Assembly: GCA_947646735.1 (NCBI GenBank)
Contig: CANTFK010000333.1
Span: 124,001 to 188,000 of the forward strand
Source: Peronospora farinosa
Taxonomy: Eukaryota > Oomycota > Peronosporomycetes > Peronosporales > Peronosporaceae
DNA length: 64,000 bases
Direction: 5' to 3'
Part shown: positions 10,929 through 22,626 of the stretch, piece by piece
Layout: the number at the start of each line of letters is the position of its first letter
How positions within the stretch are numbered: position 1 is the first letter of the stretch
Notes under the pieces: generated by a model
Databases searched by the model: none
Told to the model about the DNA's origin: nothing
What the model saw: only the letters and a program-made list of their open reading frames with translations
Translations under genes and position numbers: made by a program

Positions 10929-11257
10929 TGCAATGGGGCTAGAACGTACCGTCACTAGCTCACACGTGCGTTTAAGTAAAGACTAAAGCTTAAGTATTAG
11001 ATAAATTTATCTCTGCTTTTTATTATGTTTTTATTCATACTAATTACGAAGATATTTAAGTACGACAGTGTTCCCTCCTTTCGGGAACCTCACATTTTCG
11101 GGTTTATTTATCATTGGTCCATATTGGGTCTTGTAGGCCTTAATGTTAACCACTAATCGATTGCCACGCTAGGTGCCCGCTATTCGGGTAAAGCACCTGC
11201 CGATAAATGTAATTGATTATTTCTGTTTGCGTTATACATATAATGTGGCCCGTTACA
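10929..11257 (-). repeat. 3' LTR of B-family Gypsy
   Basis: In minus orientation it starts TGTAACGGGCCACATTATAT directly next to a polypurine tract (11258-11273, minus GTTAAGAAGGGGGTGA) and ends CCCCATTGCA. Length is 329 bp. It is clearly related to the solo LTR at 53245-53585 over its whole length. Confidence 0.8.
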
Positions 11258-11289
11258 TCACCCCCTTCTTAACACCGCACTCACCACCC

Positions 11290-14225
11290 GTAAGTGCTCG
11301 CATCGAGTAGCCCGATTTCATGGTCTAGTATGACAGACCAGCATCTGTAACGTCGCAAAGAAGCAAAAAGTGTGGCTCCCACGTATGGGAATCCAACCCA
11401 GCGTACACGGTTACTGTGCGCGGATCGAACCTCTCGCTACTCATGAGCCAACTGCAGCACTGCTCTAGGAGGGTCCTCGTTACCCACAATGCGGTCTACA
11501 ATCCAGCGCACCTGTCCCTCCGCATCAACAAGCGTATGAGGGCCCTCGCGATTGTAATGCTGGCGTCCTCGTTGCCCAGTACAATGTCGATCTGGCTGTA
11601 AACTAGGCTGCCGATGCTCAGCTGAAAGATAAGGCTGTCCTTAAGCGTGCTGCACAGGAGGAGAAGACTGCGAATGAGGCCGGTAGTCAAATCGTGAGCT
11701 GCTTGAACGGGTGAAAGTTCTCAAGCGCCAGGTCCTTGGTCGTGTACAGACGGCATAGCAACCGCTCCCGATGTCATCGGCGCGTCGAGCACGACGGGAA
11801 GGCCGATCGACCTACGGACCTCTGAAGATGGCATCGGAGCCGAGCCGTGAAGCGTATCCGGACGATGTTCTTTTAGTGGCCCGACATAGAATTTCTGGTG
11901 GAGTAGCAATGACGAGGGGACGTCGAGTGTGTAAGCATCGTCTATTGCCTACAGAACCTTGAATGTACCGATGAAGCGTCTCACGAGTTTACTCGCGCCT
12001 AGATTAGTGACCGCTGAATCGCTTAGACCCTCTGTAGACAATTAAACGGTCGCTTTTCTTAAGCTTTCTCATGTTATTACTGCCATGTTTGTCAGCGTTC
12101 TCTATCTGCTGGGCCACTGCAGACTGAAGTGCGTCGCGTACAAACTGGGAGATGGCTTGACGTTAGAATATAAACTTCGACGCAGCCATGTCATCAATTG
12201 GTCGCGCCGACTCAATTGGCGCGTAGTTGGCAGTAGGCGAAGGCTTACCCGAAGGCGGGTCAATCAATGTCTGCGCAGTCCATCGAGCTAAAGAGGACGC
12301 CAAGTCACGTGGGGTCGAAGTAACAGTCATCGCCTTGGATCGGGTTCCTACATTGGCGCTCAAAATACCTTGAGTCATCCTCCTCCAGAGTGGTCACTAG
12401 GTACCTTGCCGTCTCCCACGGCAAGAAGAGTTATAAACGTAAAGGTGTCGAGCCGAATTTACAAGAAATGGCGTCAAACCTGTTGACGCGTGTACGGTGT
12501 TGTTGAGTACGAACTCAGCGAGTGGTAAAAATGCACTTAAACCTGTGAATGACGTAGCATATCTTCGAAGAGCGTCTTCAAGGACCCGGTTCACGCGCTC
12601 GGTTCTGCCCATCCGTTTCCGGATGGGCCGCTGTCGGCATCTGCAGCTTCGTCCCGAGGAGCTCGAACAGTGACGTCCAAATGCGGACGTAAATCGCGGG
12701 TCACGGTCCAAAACAATGTTTTCTGGAAGGCCGTGATGACGGAACACCGCGTCAATAAAGTGCGCTGCGGTCTTTAACGTGAACAGGCACTAGATGTATC
12801 ATCTTGCTGAATCTGTCAGCAAAAACTAAATATGCCCGTTCGAGCTTGACTGTCGGGCGCAAGCCCGAAGATGAAGTCCATCGAAAGTGAACGTCAGGCC
12901 TTGGCTGCAATCGGCAACGATCGCAGGGGAGCCTGCGACGATGGAGATGGCTTCACACGCTGGCAGATTTCGCACGTTCGGATCCAATTGCGTACCTACT
13001 TATACATGTGGGGTCAGAAAAATTCTCGAGACACAGCTGCGAAAGTCTTTTCGCGGCCTAAATGGCCACCAGCAGGAGCGTCGTGATACTAGTGGATGAT
13101 TCCTGCTCGCAAATCCATGTCGTTGGCAAATCACCGTGCGAGGAGCATCGAATTGATTGATGCTATACAAAAGCAAATCTCCGTCTAAATGTATCGATGA
13201 ATATGGTTGCGCTTGGTTCGGGATAAGGCTCCCAGTGCAGCATCGCTGGGAGCACGCAGAAAATCGATAATGTCTGCATAATCTGAATCGCCCTTGTACG
13301 CTGCGACGATCTCGTCAAATAAACACGGCTCGGGTGTAACCCGACTTTAGCTTATTTGAAAGAATGATCAGCCACATTGGTTAGATTCAGCGATACATCG
13401 GTCATCATCCTCCTCGGCGTCAGTCGCCTGATGACTCAGAGCAGTTCAAGGATCGTAGTCGGGACGTCGTGACAGAGCATCAGCGATAATATTAGTCTTG
13501 CCTGGCTTGTAAAGCACGACGAAGCTGTACTTAGAGAAGAATGAGAGCCATCGTGCCATCCGTAGGGACAGGTGTGGGCTCTTCATCGCTGTGCGCAGCG
13601 ATGCATGGTCGGTATACAAAGCAAATGCACTTTCACCAAGCAGATGCACGCGAAACTTGATGAGTGCGCAGCGCATCGCTAACAAATCTTTTTTTTCGTG
13701 AAGTGGATAGTTCTTTTCTGCTGGCTTCATCTGTCGCGACTGACAACTCACGACTCGTTCGCGGCTTTCATCACCAAATTGCATGAGGGCACATCCGATT
13801 GCGAAATCACTGGCATCTCATACCAGGTTGAACGGCTTGGAGTCGTCTGGTAGGACCAGCACTGGCGCTGACGCCAGGCTCTTCTACACTGCATCGAAAT
13901 CTGCTCGGTGCTCAAGATGATGGCATCTATCTTCAAGGGTGACGGCAAAGTCTGTATAGAACCAGCATAATCCTTTGCATGCTTATGTAAGTCATTAGCT
14001 AATCTGAGCAGCTGGAGAAACTCCGTAGGAATATTGGACATTGGCCAATAACAGACTGACGGCACCTTTTCTGGATCAGATCGGACTCCGAATGTACTCA
14101 CATAACAAACCAGCACCGAAATCTCCGGTGCACAAAATACACCAAGTTGTATCCGAATCTCATTTCCTTGAGATTTACATACAACTGTTGTCTCGCATTT
14201 CTTGAAACACCTGTTTGAAGTGTTA
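11290..14225 (-). pseudogene. B-family Gypsy pol remnant (RT to chromodomain)
   Basis: Read right to left. RT thumb and connection traces lie at about 13910-14220 (GVRSDPEKV, then LANDLHKHAKDYAG). RNase H is at 13446-13784 (ENTRY motifs AEKNYPLHEKKDLLAMR and [10 protein letters not shown], ending [12 protein letters not shown]). Integrase core is at 12397-12750 ([18 protein letters not shown], then RTERVNRVLEDAL). The integrase C-terminal segment KFYVGPLKEH is near 11890, and chromodomain traces near 11290-11430 (GFPYVGAT). It carries many frameshifts and stops. Gag, protease and most of RT are missing, and the break at about 14225 joins a D-family fragment. Confidence 0.8.
11560..11740 (+). 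pseudogene. Antisense coiled-coil ORF remnant of B-family Gypsy
   Basis: Antisense to pol between chromodomain and integrase C-terminus. One frame reads VAQYNVDLAV, a stop, then ADAQLKDKAVLKRAAQEEK; after a frame change it reads ELLERVKVLKR. The text is strongly helical and Ala/Lys/Glu/Leu rich. It resembles the C-family antisense remnant at about 51690-51860 in placement and character. Confidence 0.4.
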
Positions 14226-14249
14226 AGGTGAACTTGAACATCGCTGAAG

Positions 14250-14630
14250 TTGCTAGCATATACGCTAAACTTGCTCGTGATCAATATCACGACGTATCTC
14301 GCGAGTAACACGGGCAAACTCGTAGACAAGTCCGATGGAAGAATCGGACAGGATTTTTCATCCACCACCGCATCCGCTGGTGGGCTCGCACGGTGGGAAG
14401 CGCTTCCTTGGGGAGCGCTTGCTGAACCACCACTGTTATATAAGAGACGTCGGACTGGCCATCTGCGGCTAGCCACCTTCGGCAGATAGCTGGGAATCTC
14501 GAGCCCAACTGATGGCTGACGTTCTTGGCCTTGTCGAGCAGTACGACAAGGCACATACGTTGGTAAAGAGGGAACATCGGAAAACGAGCGCCCAGCGCAC
14601 TCGTAGAAAGATTGCAAAGTAGCTATCCCT
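14250..14630 (+). pseudogene. D-family Gypsy pol C-terminus (chromodomain), truncated
   Basis: Nucleotide-level match to 63500-63860. It includes the segment before the chromodomain, a damaged chromodomain, and the C-terminal tail with the KTSAQR-type ending at about 14590-14620. Everything 5' of it is missing. Confidence 0.75.
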
Positions 14631-14854
14631 TCGCGCATCTCAGAAGAGATACGAGATCTCCACTAAGGCTCACTAAGGAGGTACGTCTCGTTAGGCGCTT
14701 TTGATGAGGACCCCGAGCAAAGATTGTCCCAATAGAAGCAGAGCAGTCCAGCCTCTCTAACAATTGATGCAAGCGATAGCTTGCACCATCGATACTCGCT
14801 TCTCAAAGCTATTGCGATTAGTAATAAGTATTCGAAACCAAGCATCATATCCAA
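14250..14854 (-). pseudogene. Antisense ORF remnant, D-family 3' fragment (inner part)
   Basis: One minus frame stays open from 14854 to about 14270 except for a single stop at 14660-14662 and then runs on into B-family DNA. It reads YWDNLCSGSSSKAP, later SSEMREGIATLQSF and TARQGQERQPSVG. The same frame in the D element at 63130-64000 reads PCPGCLSTSSRAPKE, SSEMREEIATLQSL and TARQGRERRPSVG. So two copies keep the same antisense frame, apart from single stops. It is antisense to the chromodomain and the 3' non-coding region. Confidence 0.45.
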
Positions 14855-15164
14855 CGTTATGAACGTTGAGAATAAATGCGTTCCAAGATTATAGGGAACT
14901 CACCCTTACGGTGTGGGCTGACCATCGATGCTAAAAAAAATGCATCGATGTAAAAATCGTTCTCAGTACGAACGTTAATCGTACTGGCACTAAGACCGTG
15001 AAGCGATGACGTATGGAAACCGTTCATTTTTCATTCCAGAACAACGATCTATCAGACGCTAAGAAGGCATTAACGATTTTCGATCAGGAGTAAGACGCAA
15101 TACATTTCGATCAAAAGACTCCTGCGTGGTGTCAACAGAAGTACCGACACCACGTATCGTGATG
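14855..15164. other. 3' region of D-family fragment between pol and LTR
   Basis: No intact frame on either strand. Contains a 9-bp-stem hairpin (CATCGATGC paired with GCATCGATG) near 14922-14950 and other local inverted repeats typical of this family. Confidence 0.5.
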
Positions 15165-15632
15165 TCAAGTAAAAGTACTGACACCACTTACAGTGATGTC
15201 AGTAGATATACCGACATCACTAACAACACCCTCATTCAAATCAGATTTACTCAGCTCGTTTGGCGAGTCGTCTGATTCATCAGACGACCCGTGCATCTTA
15301 CGGTACAATGATTCATTCAAGGTACCACGGTCACTCTTGTTAGGGTCTAAAGATGAGGCAGCACCCCAGGACGATCCCAGGAGTGGAATATATGAATTTG
15401 AGTTGAATGAATCGTCCGACTCACCAGAGTAGTCAACAACTAGCTCTGGGTCAAAATCTTTATGTGGAGTAGTACCACGTGTACTTGAAACACGCGTTCC
15501 AGGCTGATGTTACCTTGCAGAAGACACATTAGTGTCTACTGGTTGAGGCTGTGTAGCCTCAACAGAGGCTGCACATAGGCATGCAGCCAATTTCTTGGCT
15601 GCCTTGGCAGCGATGCGCAGTTTCTTTGACAT
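15165..15632 (-). pseudogene. Antisense ORF N-terminal part, D-family 3' fragment
   Basis: Begins at ATG 15632-15630, 87 bp inside the 3' LTR, with MSKKLRIAAKAAKKLAA. It runs 156 codons to the stop at 15165-15167 with one internal stop at codon 41 (15510-15512). The central part is acidic and serine-rich (VVDYSGESDDSF, then GSSDESDDSPNE). The intact antisense ORF of the A-family Gypsy has a similar short stretch near its N-terminus (AVDYESDTVF). No known domain. Confidence 0.45.
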
Positions 15633-15718
15633 GTCCAAAGACTTGAAATAAACCAACAAGTGTTTCCCTTCCATCAGTCACTAAACAGTCACTTATGTGA
15701 CTGTCGGTTGAAGGGGGA

Positions 15719-16170
15719 TGTAACGGGGTGAGTCCGTTACATAAAATTGACACTTATATAAAGTGTCAATAAAAATTATATTATAACTAATAATATTTGA
15801 CAATATTACTATTTGTATAATATTGTCCTCGCATCTCCTTGAAGTTGGAGATGCATTTCAACCGGTTAGAAGAGGCCATCATATCAACCAAGAAGCTGAA
15901 CAATAGCAGATGGACGCGTGCAATGAATGGAGGGCACGAAGGTTGCATACATATATGTAATTTATTATAGCTACGACAAGTTTATTAATGATTTAGTTTT
16001 ATTAGATAGTTTAACTATATTAAATACGGTTCTCTTTTTCTTTACTTCTAAGCGTAGTAAAGCTTTCTCTGCCGCTTTGTGTAAAAGAGGTTTTGAGGCA
16101 CCTGTTTTCACTGTAATCAGTGCAGGTAGACTATACTGTTATCAGTATAGTCGGAGGGTGCCCCATTACA
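15719..16170 (+). repeat. 3' LTR of D-family Gypsy fragment
   Basis: A 452-bp LTR, TGTAACGGGGTGAG to GGTGCCCCATTACA, preceded by a polypurine tract (TTGAAGGGGGA, 15708-15718). It matches the 5' LTR at 57261-57718. Confidence 0.9.
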
Positions 16171-16473
16171 TAATTTCACAATGGCTTTGACACTTATTAA
16201 TTTACCTGAGTCAACTCGATATTATAAGGCAAAGTGGTGGGTCAATATACTGTCAGCGTACCTATTCGTAAAACGACGGGTGAACACCCTAGCTGATTTG
16301 CATTAACGTTGGCAGATCTTTGGTAGATTTCAATCACTGTTAATTTTAAGGAGTAATATGAATTAGGTCTAGCAATTAAATTTCGTCGCACGTCCATCTA
16401 TAGGAAAGGGTATCGTGAGTGAAATCTGCATAGTATGATCTATACAAAAACTCTTTCCATCATGCTATATACT
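16171..16473. mobile_element. Fragment of Helitron-like repeat
   Basis: Contains the same words as the array to the right, including a hairpin-derived AAACGACGGGTGAACACCCT followed by AGC, but with neither unit end. Truncated on both sides by Gypsy LTRs. Confidence 0.6.
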
Positions 16474-16827
16474 TGTAGCGGAGCTAAACAGCTCTTAAGT
16501 CGAAGGAATACTTCTAGGCTGAAAGCCTCTTAGTAGCCACTCAGTTCTAAGTAACTAATTAATCGACTTAAAGTCACCCTGTTCTAAGGAACGAGGAAAG
16601 AGACTTTTAGTCGCCAAGCAATAAGCTTAAGTTTCTAAGAACTGACGCACAGAGTGCAAGAACAAGCTAGAAGATTAGAGGTTCAGAGAACCAACGCACG
16701 ATGTGCCCAAAAGAACAAGTATGAACGACTTGTGATCTTAAACTCAAAATGAGAACTGATTTTATTGATACATTGAGATTTTTATGGATAGTACTACTCT
16801 AAGTACCCTACACTAGATTAATTACTA
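16474..16827 (-). repeat. A-family Gypsy LTR fragment (minus)
   Basis: Reverse LTR from TGTAGCGGAG to ATTAATTACTA. The intact LTRs continue with TTATAGTAG at this point; here the Helitron unit starts instead, so this is the left insertion junction of the array. Confidence 0.85.
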
Positions 16828-19008
16828 TCTATATAATAAAAGAATACTGCCCGTCCGTCCGTTTGATCCTTTTCCGGCATTCGGATTGGCTACTTTTGCA
16901 TTATTCGCTCATTTTGGATTGGCTGATTATGCATTTTTGGCTCATAACGCATTGGCAGAGTTTGCCTTTTTGTATTGATAATTATATGTTCAGACCTCCA
17001 TAACAGAGTCTCCATATGGCGTGCTTCTATCTATAACACTAATATACAAAACGATTGCACACATACGTGTTCATATTCATCATTACATATTGCAATATCA
17101 AACACTGCATTTTTTAGATATATTAGATGAGACACATGCTTTACAATTAGTCCAAACATTGGTTCAGTGCTTTAATAATACAGTTTAAAGTTGGCAAAAG
17201 CAAGCTTAGTGATCATATTAGAGTGGATGCAGTTACAAAAAGCGAATCGACTCATATGTAATGCATCATACTTATTCATTTACCTGAGTCAACCGGATAT
17301 TCTTCATTACGGAACGACGGGTTTACATTCACCTTCATACCCATCAGTTTCACTTATATGACCGTTTATACGAAAATCGTAAGGCATACTTCGTTAACTG
17401 TGTTCGTAGGAACGACAGGTACATATTGACTTTCGAATCGACAGGTACACATTGACCAGCGTCGACAGGTAGACCTTGCCTTTCATACTTATTGACTTCA
17501 TATGTAGCAATTACCTGACTCAACCAGAATAATAAGTGGGTACGACGATTATTTAACGAATGTTTGCTCACCATGCCCGTCGGAACGACGAGTGAGCATC
17601 CCTACTTTAAGATATATGGTGGGCCAGGGTTCTATCAGCGTAGATTCGCGCACCTACCTGTCGTAACAACGGGCACTATCATATAGCTGCACACAAGCAA
17701 AAAGGTGTATCAAGAATTGATTGATAGACATAGATTAAATTACATACGGTCCTATATACATAATTACATCTGTCTATTCGGTCGGCACGCTACTATCCGC
17801 CGGAACGACGAGTGCACATTGAACCTCATACCCATTACTTTAACTTAACATCGTAAGGTAAAATGTTGGATTCGAAGGTCAAAAGGCAAACTTTAGTCAC
17901 CATGTCCGTTAAAACGACGAGTACACATTGACCTTTATATCACCATTTTAATGTAGTCAACCAAAATGGTAAACGATGATATAAAGGTCAGTATATTACC
18001 AGCGTCGACTTGCGCACTATATCCGTCGGAATGACGGGTATACACCCTAGCAAATCGCGGCGTTTATCATACCAATATATTCTACTTTGCACCGTCCGAA
18101 CGACGGGTGAACACCATAAAAGAGGTGGGTCGATGAAACATGATGCAATCGTCCATCAATTTACTAGCGTGCAGGAATTATCTACAAACAAATGACTGTA
18201 TATTAACGCGTTACAGAAATTCGCTAATGTGTATCCGGTGGAACGACGGGTTTACATTGGCCTAAATATACATTGACTTTAATACCTATTACTTTACCTG
18301 ATTTAGCAGAGTGATTGACCAGTATACATCTACTGTAGGGGTATCCGTCGGAACGACGGGTAAATACCCTAGCAATTCGTTACGATATACATACTACTTT
18401 GCACCGTCGGTACAACGGGTGAACACCCTAAATAATACAATATGCTATTAGCGTAGAATTCGCTGTCCTTTCCGTCGAAGCGACAGGCACACAATTTAGC
18501 AGCGTCGACTTTGCGCAGCGTTTCATCAAAACGACGTGATATAAAATCAATAGAGAAATTATTTTTGTAGACTTCGCGTACTAAATTCGCGGAAATAACG
18601 GGTAAACACCCTAGCCAATCACTGCGTTAAAGATGCGTATATATGCAACTTCGTACCGTTAGAACGACGGGTGATGAAATGATAAATTGACGAAACGTCG
18701 AGTACACATTGATTTTCGTATCCATCTTTACCCTAAGTCAATCGAATTATCTTACGTTAAATGATGGGTTTACAGGTCAAAAGGCAGACCATGTTCGTTG
18801 AAACGTCGGGTAAACACCCTACCTTCGAAACGACAGGTACGCATTGACCTTCATACACATTACCTTTAGAACGAATCAATTACCTAAGTCAATATACGGT
18901 CAGCGTCAAATTTGTGCACCTATCGGTCGAAACGACGGGAACACCCCTATATACGTATTATTAATAGCATTAAACCATGTCCGTCGGAACGACGGGTACA
19001 CACCCTAG
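16828..19008 (+). mobile_element. Helitron-like unit H1
   Basis: 2181 bp. The 5' end is TCTATATAATAAAAG; the 3' end is hairpin CCGTCG-GAA-CGACGG, ten bases, then CTAG. TC at the left, a 3' hairpin followed by CTRR, and a junction exactly between A and T of an AT site in an LTR are the defining marks of Helitrons. No Rep/helicase is visible, so it is non-autonomous. The interior carries many degenerate copies of the terminal hairpin. The short open frames inside are not gene-like. Its first 950 bp equal H3 and its body equals H7 to H10. Confidence 0.75.
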
Positions 19009-20977
19009 TCTATATAATAAAAGAAATACTGTCTGTCCGTTTGATCCTTTTCCGGCATTCGGATTGGCTACTTTTGCATTATTTGCTAATTTTGGATTGG
19101 CTGATTTTGCATTTTTGCCTCATTTTGCAATGGCTGACTATGCATTTATGTATTGATAATTACATGTGCAGATCTCCATAACAGAGTCTCCATATGTCGT
19201 GCTTCTATCTATAACACTAATATACAAAACGATTGCACACATACGTGTTCAATATTTGATATAAAACACAGACTATCTATAAAATTAGATGAGACACATG
19301 CTTTATCATCATTTTAATTCCTGGGCTCAGTGCTTGAATAATACACTAGAAAGTTGGCAAAAGCAAGCGTTCTCATCAGGTTGTATTGGAGTTAGTTACA
19401 ATAAGTGATGTGACCCATCTGTGTTGTATTAGCATTTTGTATATATTGTTACATGAGGAGATTTCCGTAATAGAATTTAGTCCATCCCCGGGTGTCCTTA
19501 TGTCGTGCTCTATCTATAAAATCAATCTACGAAACGATGGCACACTTAAATGTTCATATGCATCATTACATATTGCAATATCAAACATAGCTTTTTTAGA
19601 AGAGTAGAAGAGACACATGCTTTCACTTCGTTTTCAAACATGGGCTCCGTGCTCAAATAATACACTACTAAGTAACAAAAGCAAGCGTAGTGATCAGGTT
19701 GAACTGGATTTAGGTACAATAAGCAAATCGACTCAAGTGTAATGCATCATACTTATTCATTTATCTGAGTCAATTGGATTTATCAGCTTACGTAAAGCAA
19801 CCTGATATTCTAAGAAAAGTGATAGATATAAATACTGTCAGCGTAAAATTTGTGCACTTACCCGTCGGAACGACGGGTCAACTCCAACGTAAAGCAACCT
19901 GATATTCTTTAAAAAGTAATATATTTAATCACTGTCTGGAGAATTTGTGCACCTATCCGTCGGAACTACGGGTCAACACCTACGTAAAGCGACCTGATAT
20001 TTAAAGGAAAGTGATACATTTAATCACTGTCAGCGTAAAATTTGTGCACCTATCCGTCGGAAAGACGGGTCAACACCATTACTTATTTGCATTAACGTAA
20101 GCACATTTTCACCATTGTTATATCAATTAGGAATTTTTTAGGAGGTATACCAATCTATTTTGTCGGACATCCATCTATAGAAATGGATATCATGACTGAA
20201 ATTTGTAAGGTAAATTTATATAATTACTACGTCCATCATGCTATAATAATGAACAGAAATGTTTACGGAACGCGTGTACACATTAAGCTTAAGACCCATA
20301 ACTTTACAGTGTCAACCGGATATTCTAAAAAACAGGAAATGGGTACGAACATTTATAGGCACCATGTCCGTCGGAACGACGGGTGAACACCCTGAATGGT
20401 ACAATATGCTATCAGCGTAGAGTTCGCCGTCATTTCCGTCAGAGCGACAGGCACACACCCTAGCAGCGTCGACTTCGCGCAGCGCTCCATCGAAACAACG
20501 TGATATAAAATCAATAGAGAAACGAATTTGTATTTTCGTAGACTTCGCGTACTAAATTCGCGGAAATAACGGGTAAACACCCTAGCAAATCACTGCGTTA
20601 AAGATGCGTATATATGCAACTTCGTACCGTTAGAACGACGGGTGATGAAATGATAAATTGACGAAACGTCGAGTACACATTGATTTTCGTATCCATCTTT
20701 ACCCTAAGTCAATCGAATTATCTTACGTTAAATGATGGGTTTACAGGTCAAAAGGTAGACCATGTTTGTTGAAACGTCGGGTAAACACCCTACCTTCGAA
20801 ACGACAGGTACGCATTGACCTTCATACACATTACCTTTAGAACGAATCAATCACCTATGTCAATATACGATCAGCGTCAAATTTGTGCACCTATCGGTCG
20901 AAACGACGGGAACGCCCCTATATATGTATTATTAGCATTAAAACCATGTCCGTCGGAACGACGGGTAGATACCCTCG
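19009..20977 (+). mobile_element. Helitron-like unit H2
   Basis: 1969 bp, directly abutting H1 (CTAG then TCTATATAATAAAAG). The 3' end is the perfect hairpin followed by CTCG instead of CTAG. The first ~960 bp are essentially identical to H11 (49568-50530). It carries an internal duplication of the block around TCGTGCTTCTATCTATAA (about 19198 and 19503). Confidence 0.75.
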
Positions 20978-21925
20978 TCTATATAATAAAAGAATACTGT
21001 CTGTCCGTTTGATCCTTTTCCGGCATTCGGATTGGCTACTTTTGCATTATTCGCTCATTTTGGATTGGCTGATTATGCATTTTTGGCTCATAACGCATTG
21101 GCAGAGTTTGCCTTTTTGTATTGATAATTATATGTTCAGACCTCCATAACAGAGTCTCCATATGGCGTGCTTCTATCTATAACACTAATATACAAAACGA
21201 TTGCACACATACGTGTTCATATTCATCATTACATATTGCAATATCAAACACTGCATTTTTTAGATATATTAGATGAGACACATGCTTTACAATTAGTCCA
21301 AACATTGGTTCAGTGCTTTAATAATACAGTTTAAAGTTGGCAAAAGCAAGCTTAGTGATCATATTAGAGTGGATGCAGTTACAAAAAGCGAATCGACTCA
21401 TATGTAATGCATCATACTTATTCATTTACCTGAGTCAACCGGATATTCTTCATTACGGAACGACGGGTTTACATTCACCTTCATACCCATCAGTTTCACT
21501 TATATGACCGTTTATACGAAAATCGTAAGGCATACTTCGTTAACTGTGTTCGTAGGAACGACAGGTACATATTGACTTTCGAATCGACAGGTACACATTG
21601 ACCAGCGTCGACAGGTAGACCTTGCCTTTCATACTTATTGACTTCATATGTAGCAATTACCTGACTCAACCAGAATAATAAGTGGGTACGAAGATTATTT
21701 AGCAGATGGTTGCTCACCATGCCCGTCGGAACGACGGGTGAGAATCCCTCCTTTAAGATATATGGTGGGCCAGGGTTCTGTCAGCGTTGAATCGCGCCCC
21801 TATCCGACGGAACAAATGGGCACTACCAAAAGCTGCACACAGGCAAAAAGTTGTATTAAAAATTGATTGACACACATAGAATAAATTACATACGGTCCTA
21901 TATACATAATTACATCTGTCTATTC
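20978..21925 (+). mobile_element. Helitron-like unit H3, left part
   Basis: Left 948 bp of an H1-type unit, stopping at CTGTCTATTC where the A-family Gypsy LTR begins. In H1 and H7 this point continues GGTCGGCACGC, which is absent from the other side of the Gypsy. Confidence 0.75.
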
Positions 21926-22566
21926 TGTAACAGGGTTACACGACGGTTGTAACGTCTTTCCGAGAGTTTACGCTTAAACTCTCCTTTGTATTGCATATAA
22001 TGCATTATTATACTTCTCGTTAGAGAGGTATTAAGTATGAGCGTTAAGATACGGTATTCGGTAATACCGTATCTTACCGATTAGGATTCGATAAATCGAT
22101 AACGCTCCATTAAGTACATCATACACAGATGTTAAGACGATACGTCGTTCAATAGCAAAGTCTGCATATAATAACTACTATTATAGTAATTAATCTAGTG
22201 TAGTGTACTTAAAGTAGGACTATTCATAATATCTTAAAGCATAAATAAAATCAGTTCTCCTTTTGAGTTTAAGACCACAAGTCGTTCTGACTTGTTCTCT
22301 TGTGCACTTCGTGCGTTGGTTCTCTGAACCCTAAGCTTCTAGCTTGCTCTTGCACTCTGTGCGTTGGTTCTCTGAACCTTAAGCTTATTGCTTGATTGAC
22401 TAAAAGTCTCTTTCCTAGTTCCTTAGAAGAGGGTGACTTTAACGTCGAATAATTAGTTCCTTAGAACTAAGTGGCTTTTAGCCTTAACTCTATTTAGTTC
22501 TCTCGAACTAAGAGGCTTCCAGCCGAAAGTCTTCCTCTGGCTAAAGAGCTGTGCAGCTCCGCTACA
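21926..22566 (+). repeat. 5' LTR, A-family Gypsy
   Basis: TGTAACAGGGTTACACGACG to GCTCCGCTACA, 641 bp, followed after two bases by the primer-binding site. Confidence 0.95.
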
Positions 22567-22568
22567 CT

Positions 22569-22580
22569 TGGTAGCACTCG
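22569..22580 (+). other. Primer-binding site, A-family Gypsy
   Basis: TGGTAGCACTCG, complementary to the 3' end of a tRNA whose acceptor would end in AGTGCTACCA. The priming tRNA was not identified. The core TGGTAGCACT is shared with the C and D families. Confidence 0.75.
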
Positions 22581-22626
22581 TAGTCAATCCTACACCTGAG
22601 TCTTTAAAGACTGACCCTCTGTGAGA

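Noticed and set aside
15193..15432. 79-codon plus ORF with Ser/Asp runs near the D-family LTR
   Set aside because: It is the complement of the antisense frame at 15165-15632, which is longer and starts next to the LTR; the palindromic Ser/Asp codons give both strands similar text.
17350..17574. 74-codon minus ORF repeated at 21496, 41382, 43557, 45733 and 47908
   Set aside because: Identical because the Helitron units are identical; low-complexity, no domain, made of hairpin-derived repeats. Not a gene family.
18912..19181. Leu/His-rich ORFs of 65-131 codons at unit junctions
   Set aside because: They read through the terminal hairpin into the 33-bp subterminal repeats of the next unit; composition reflects the DNA repeat.
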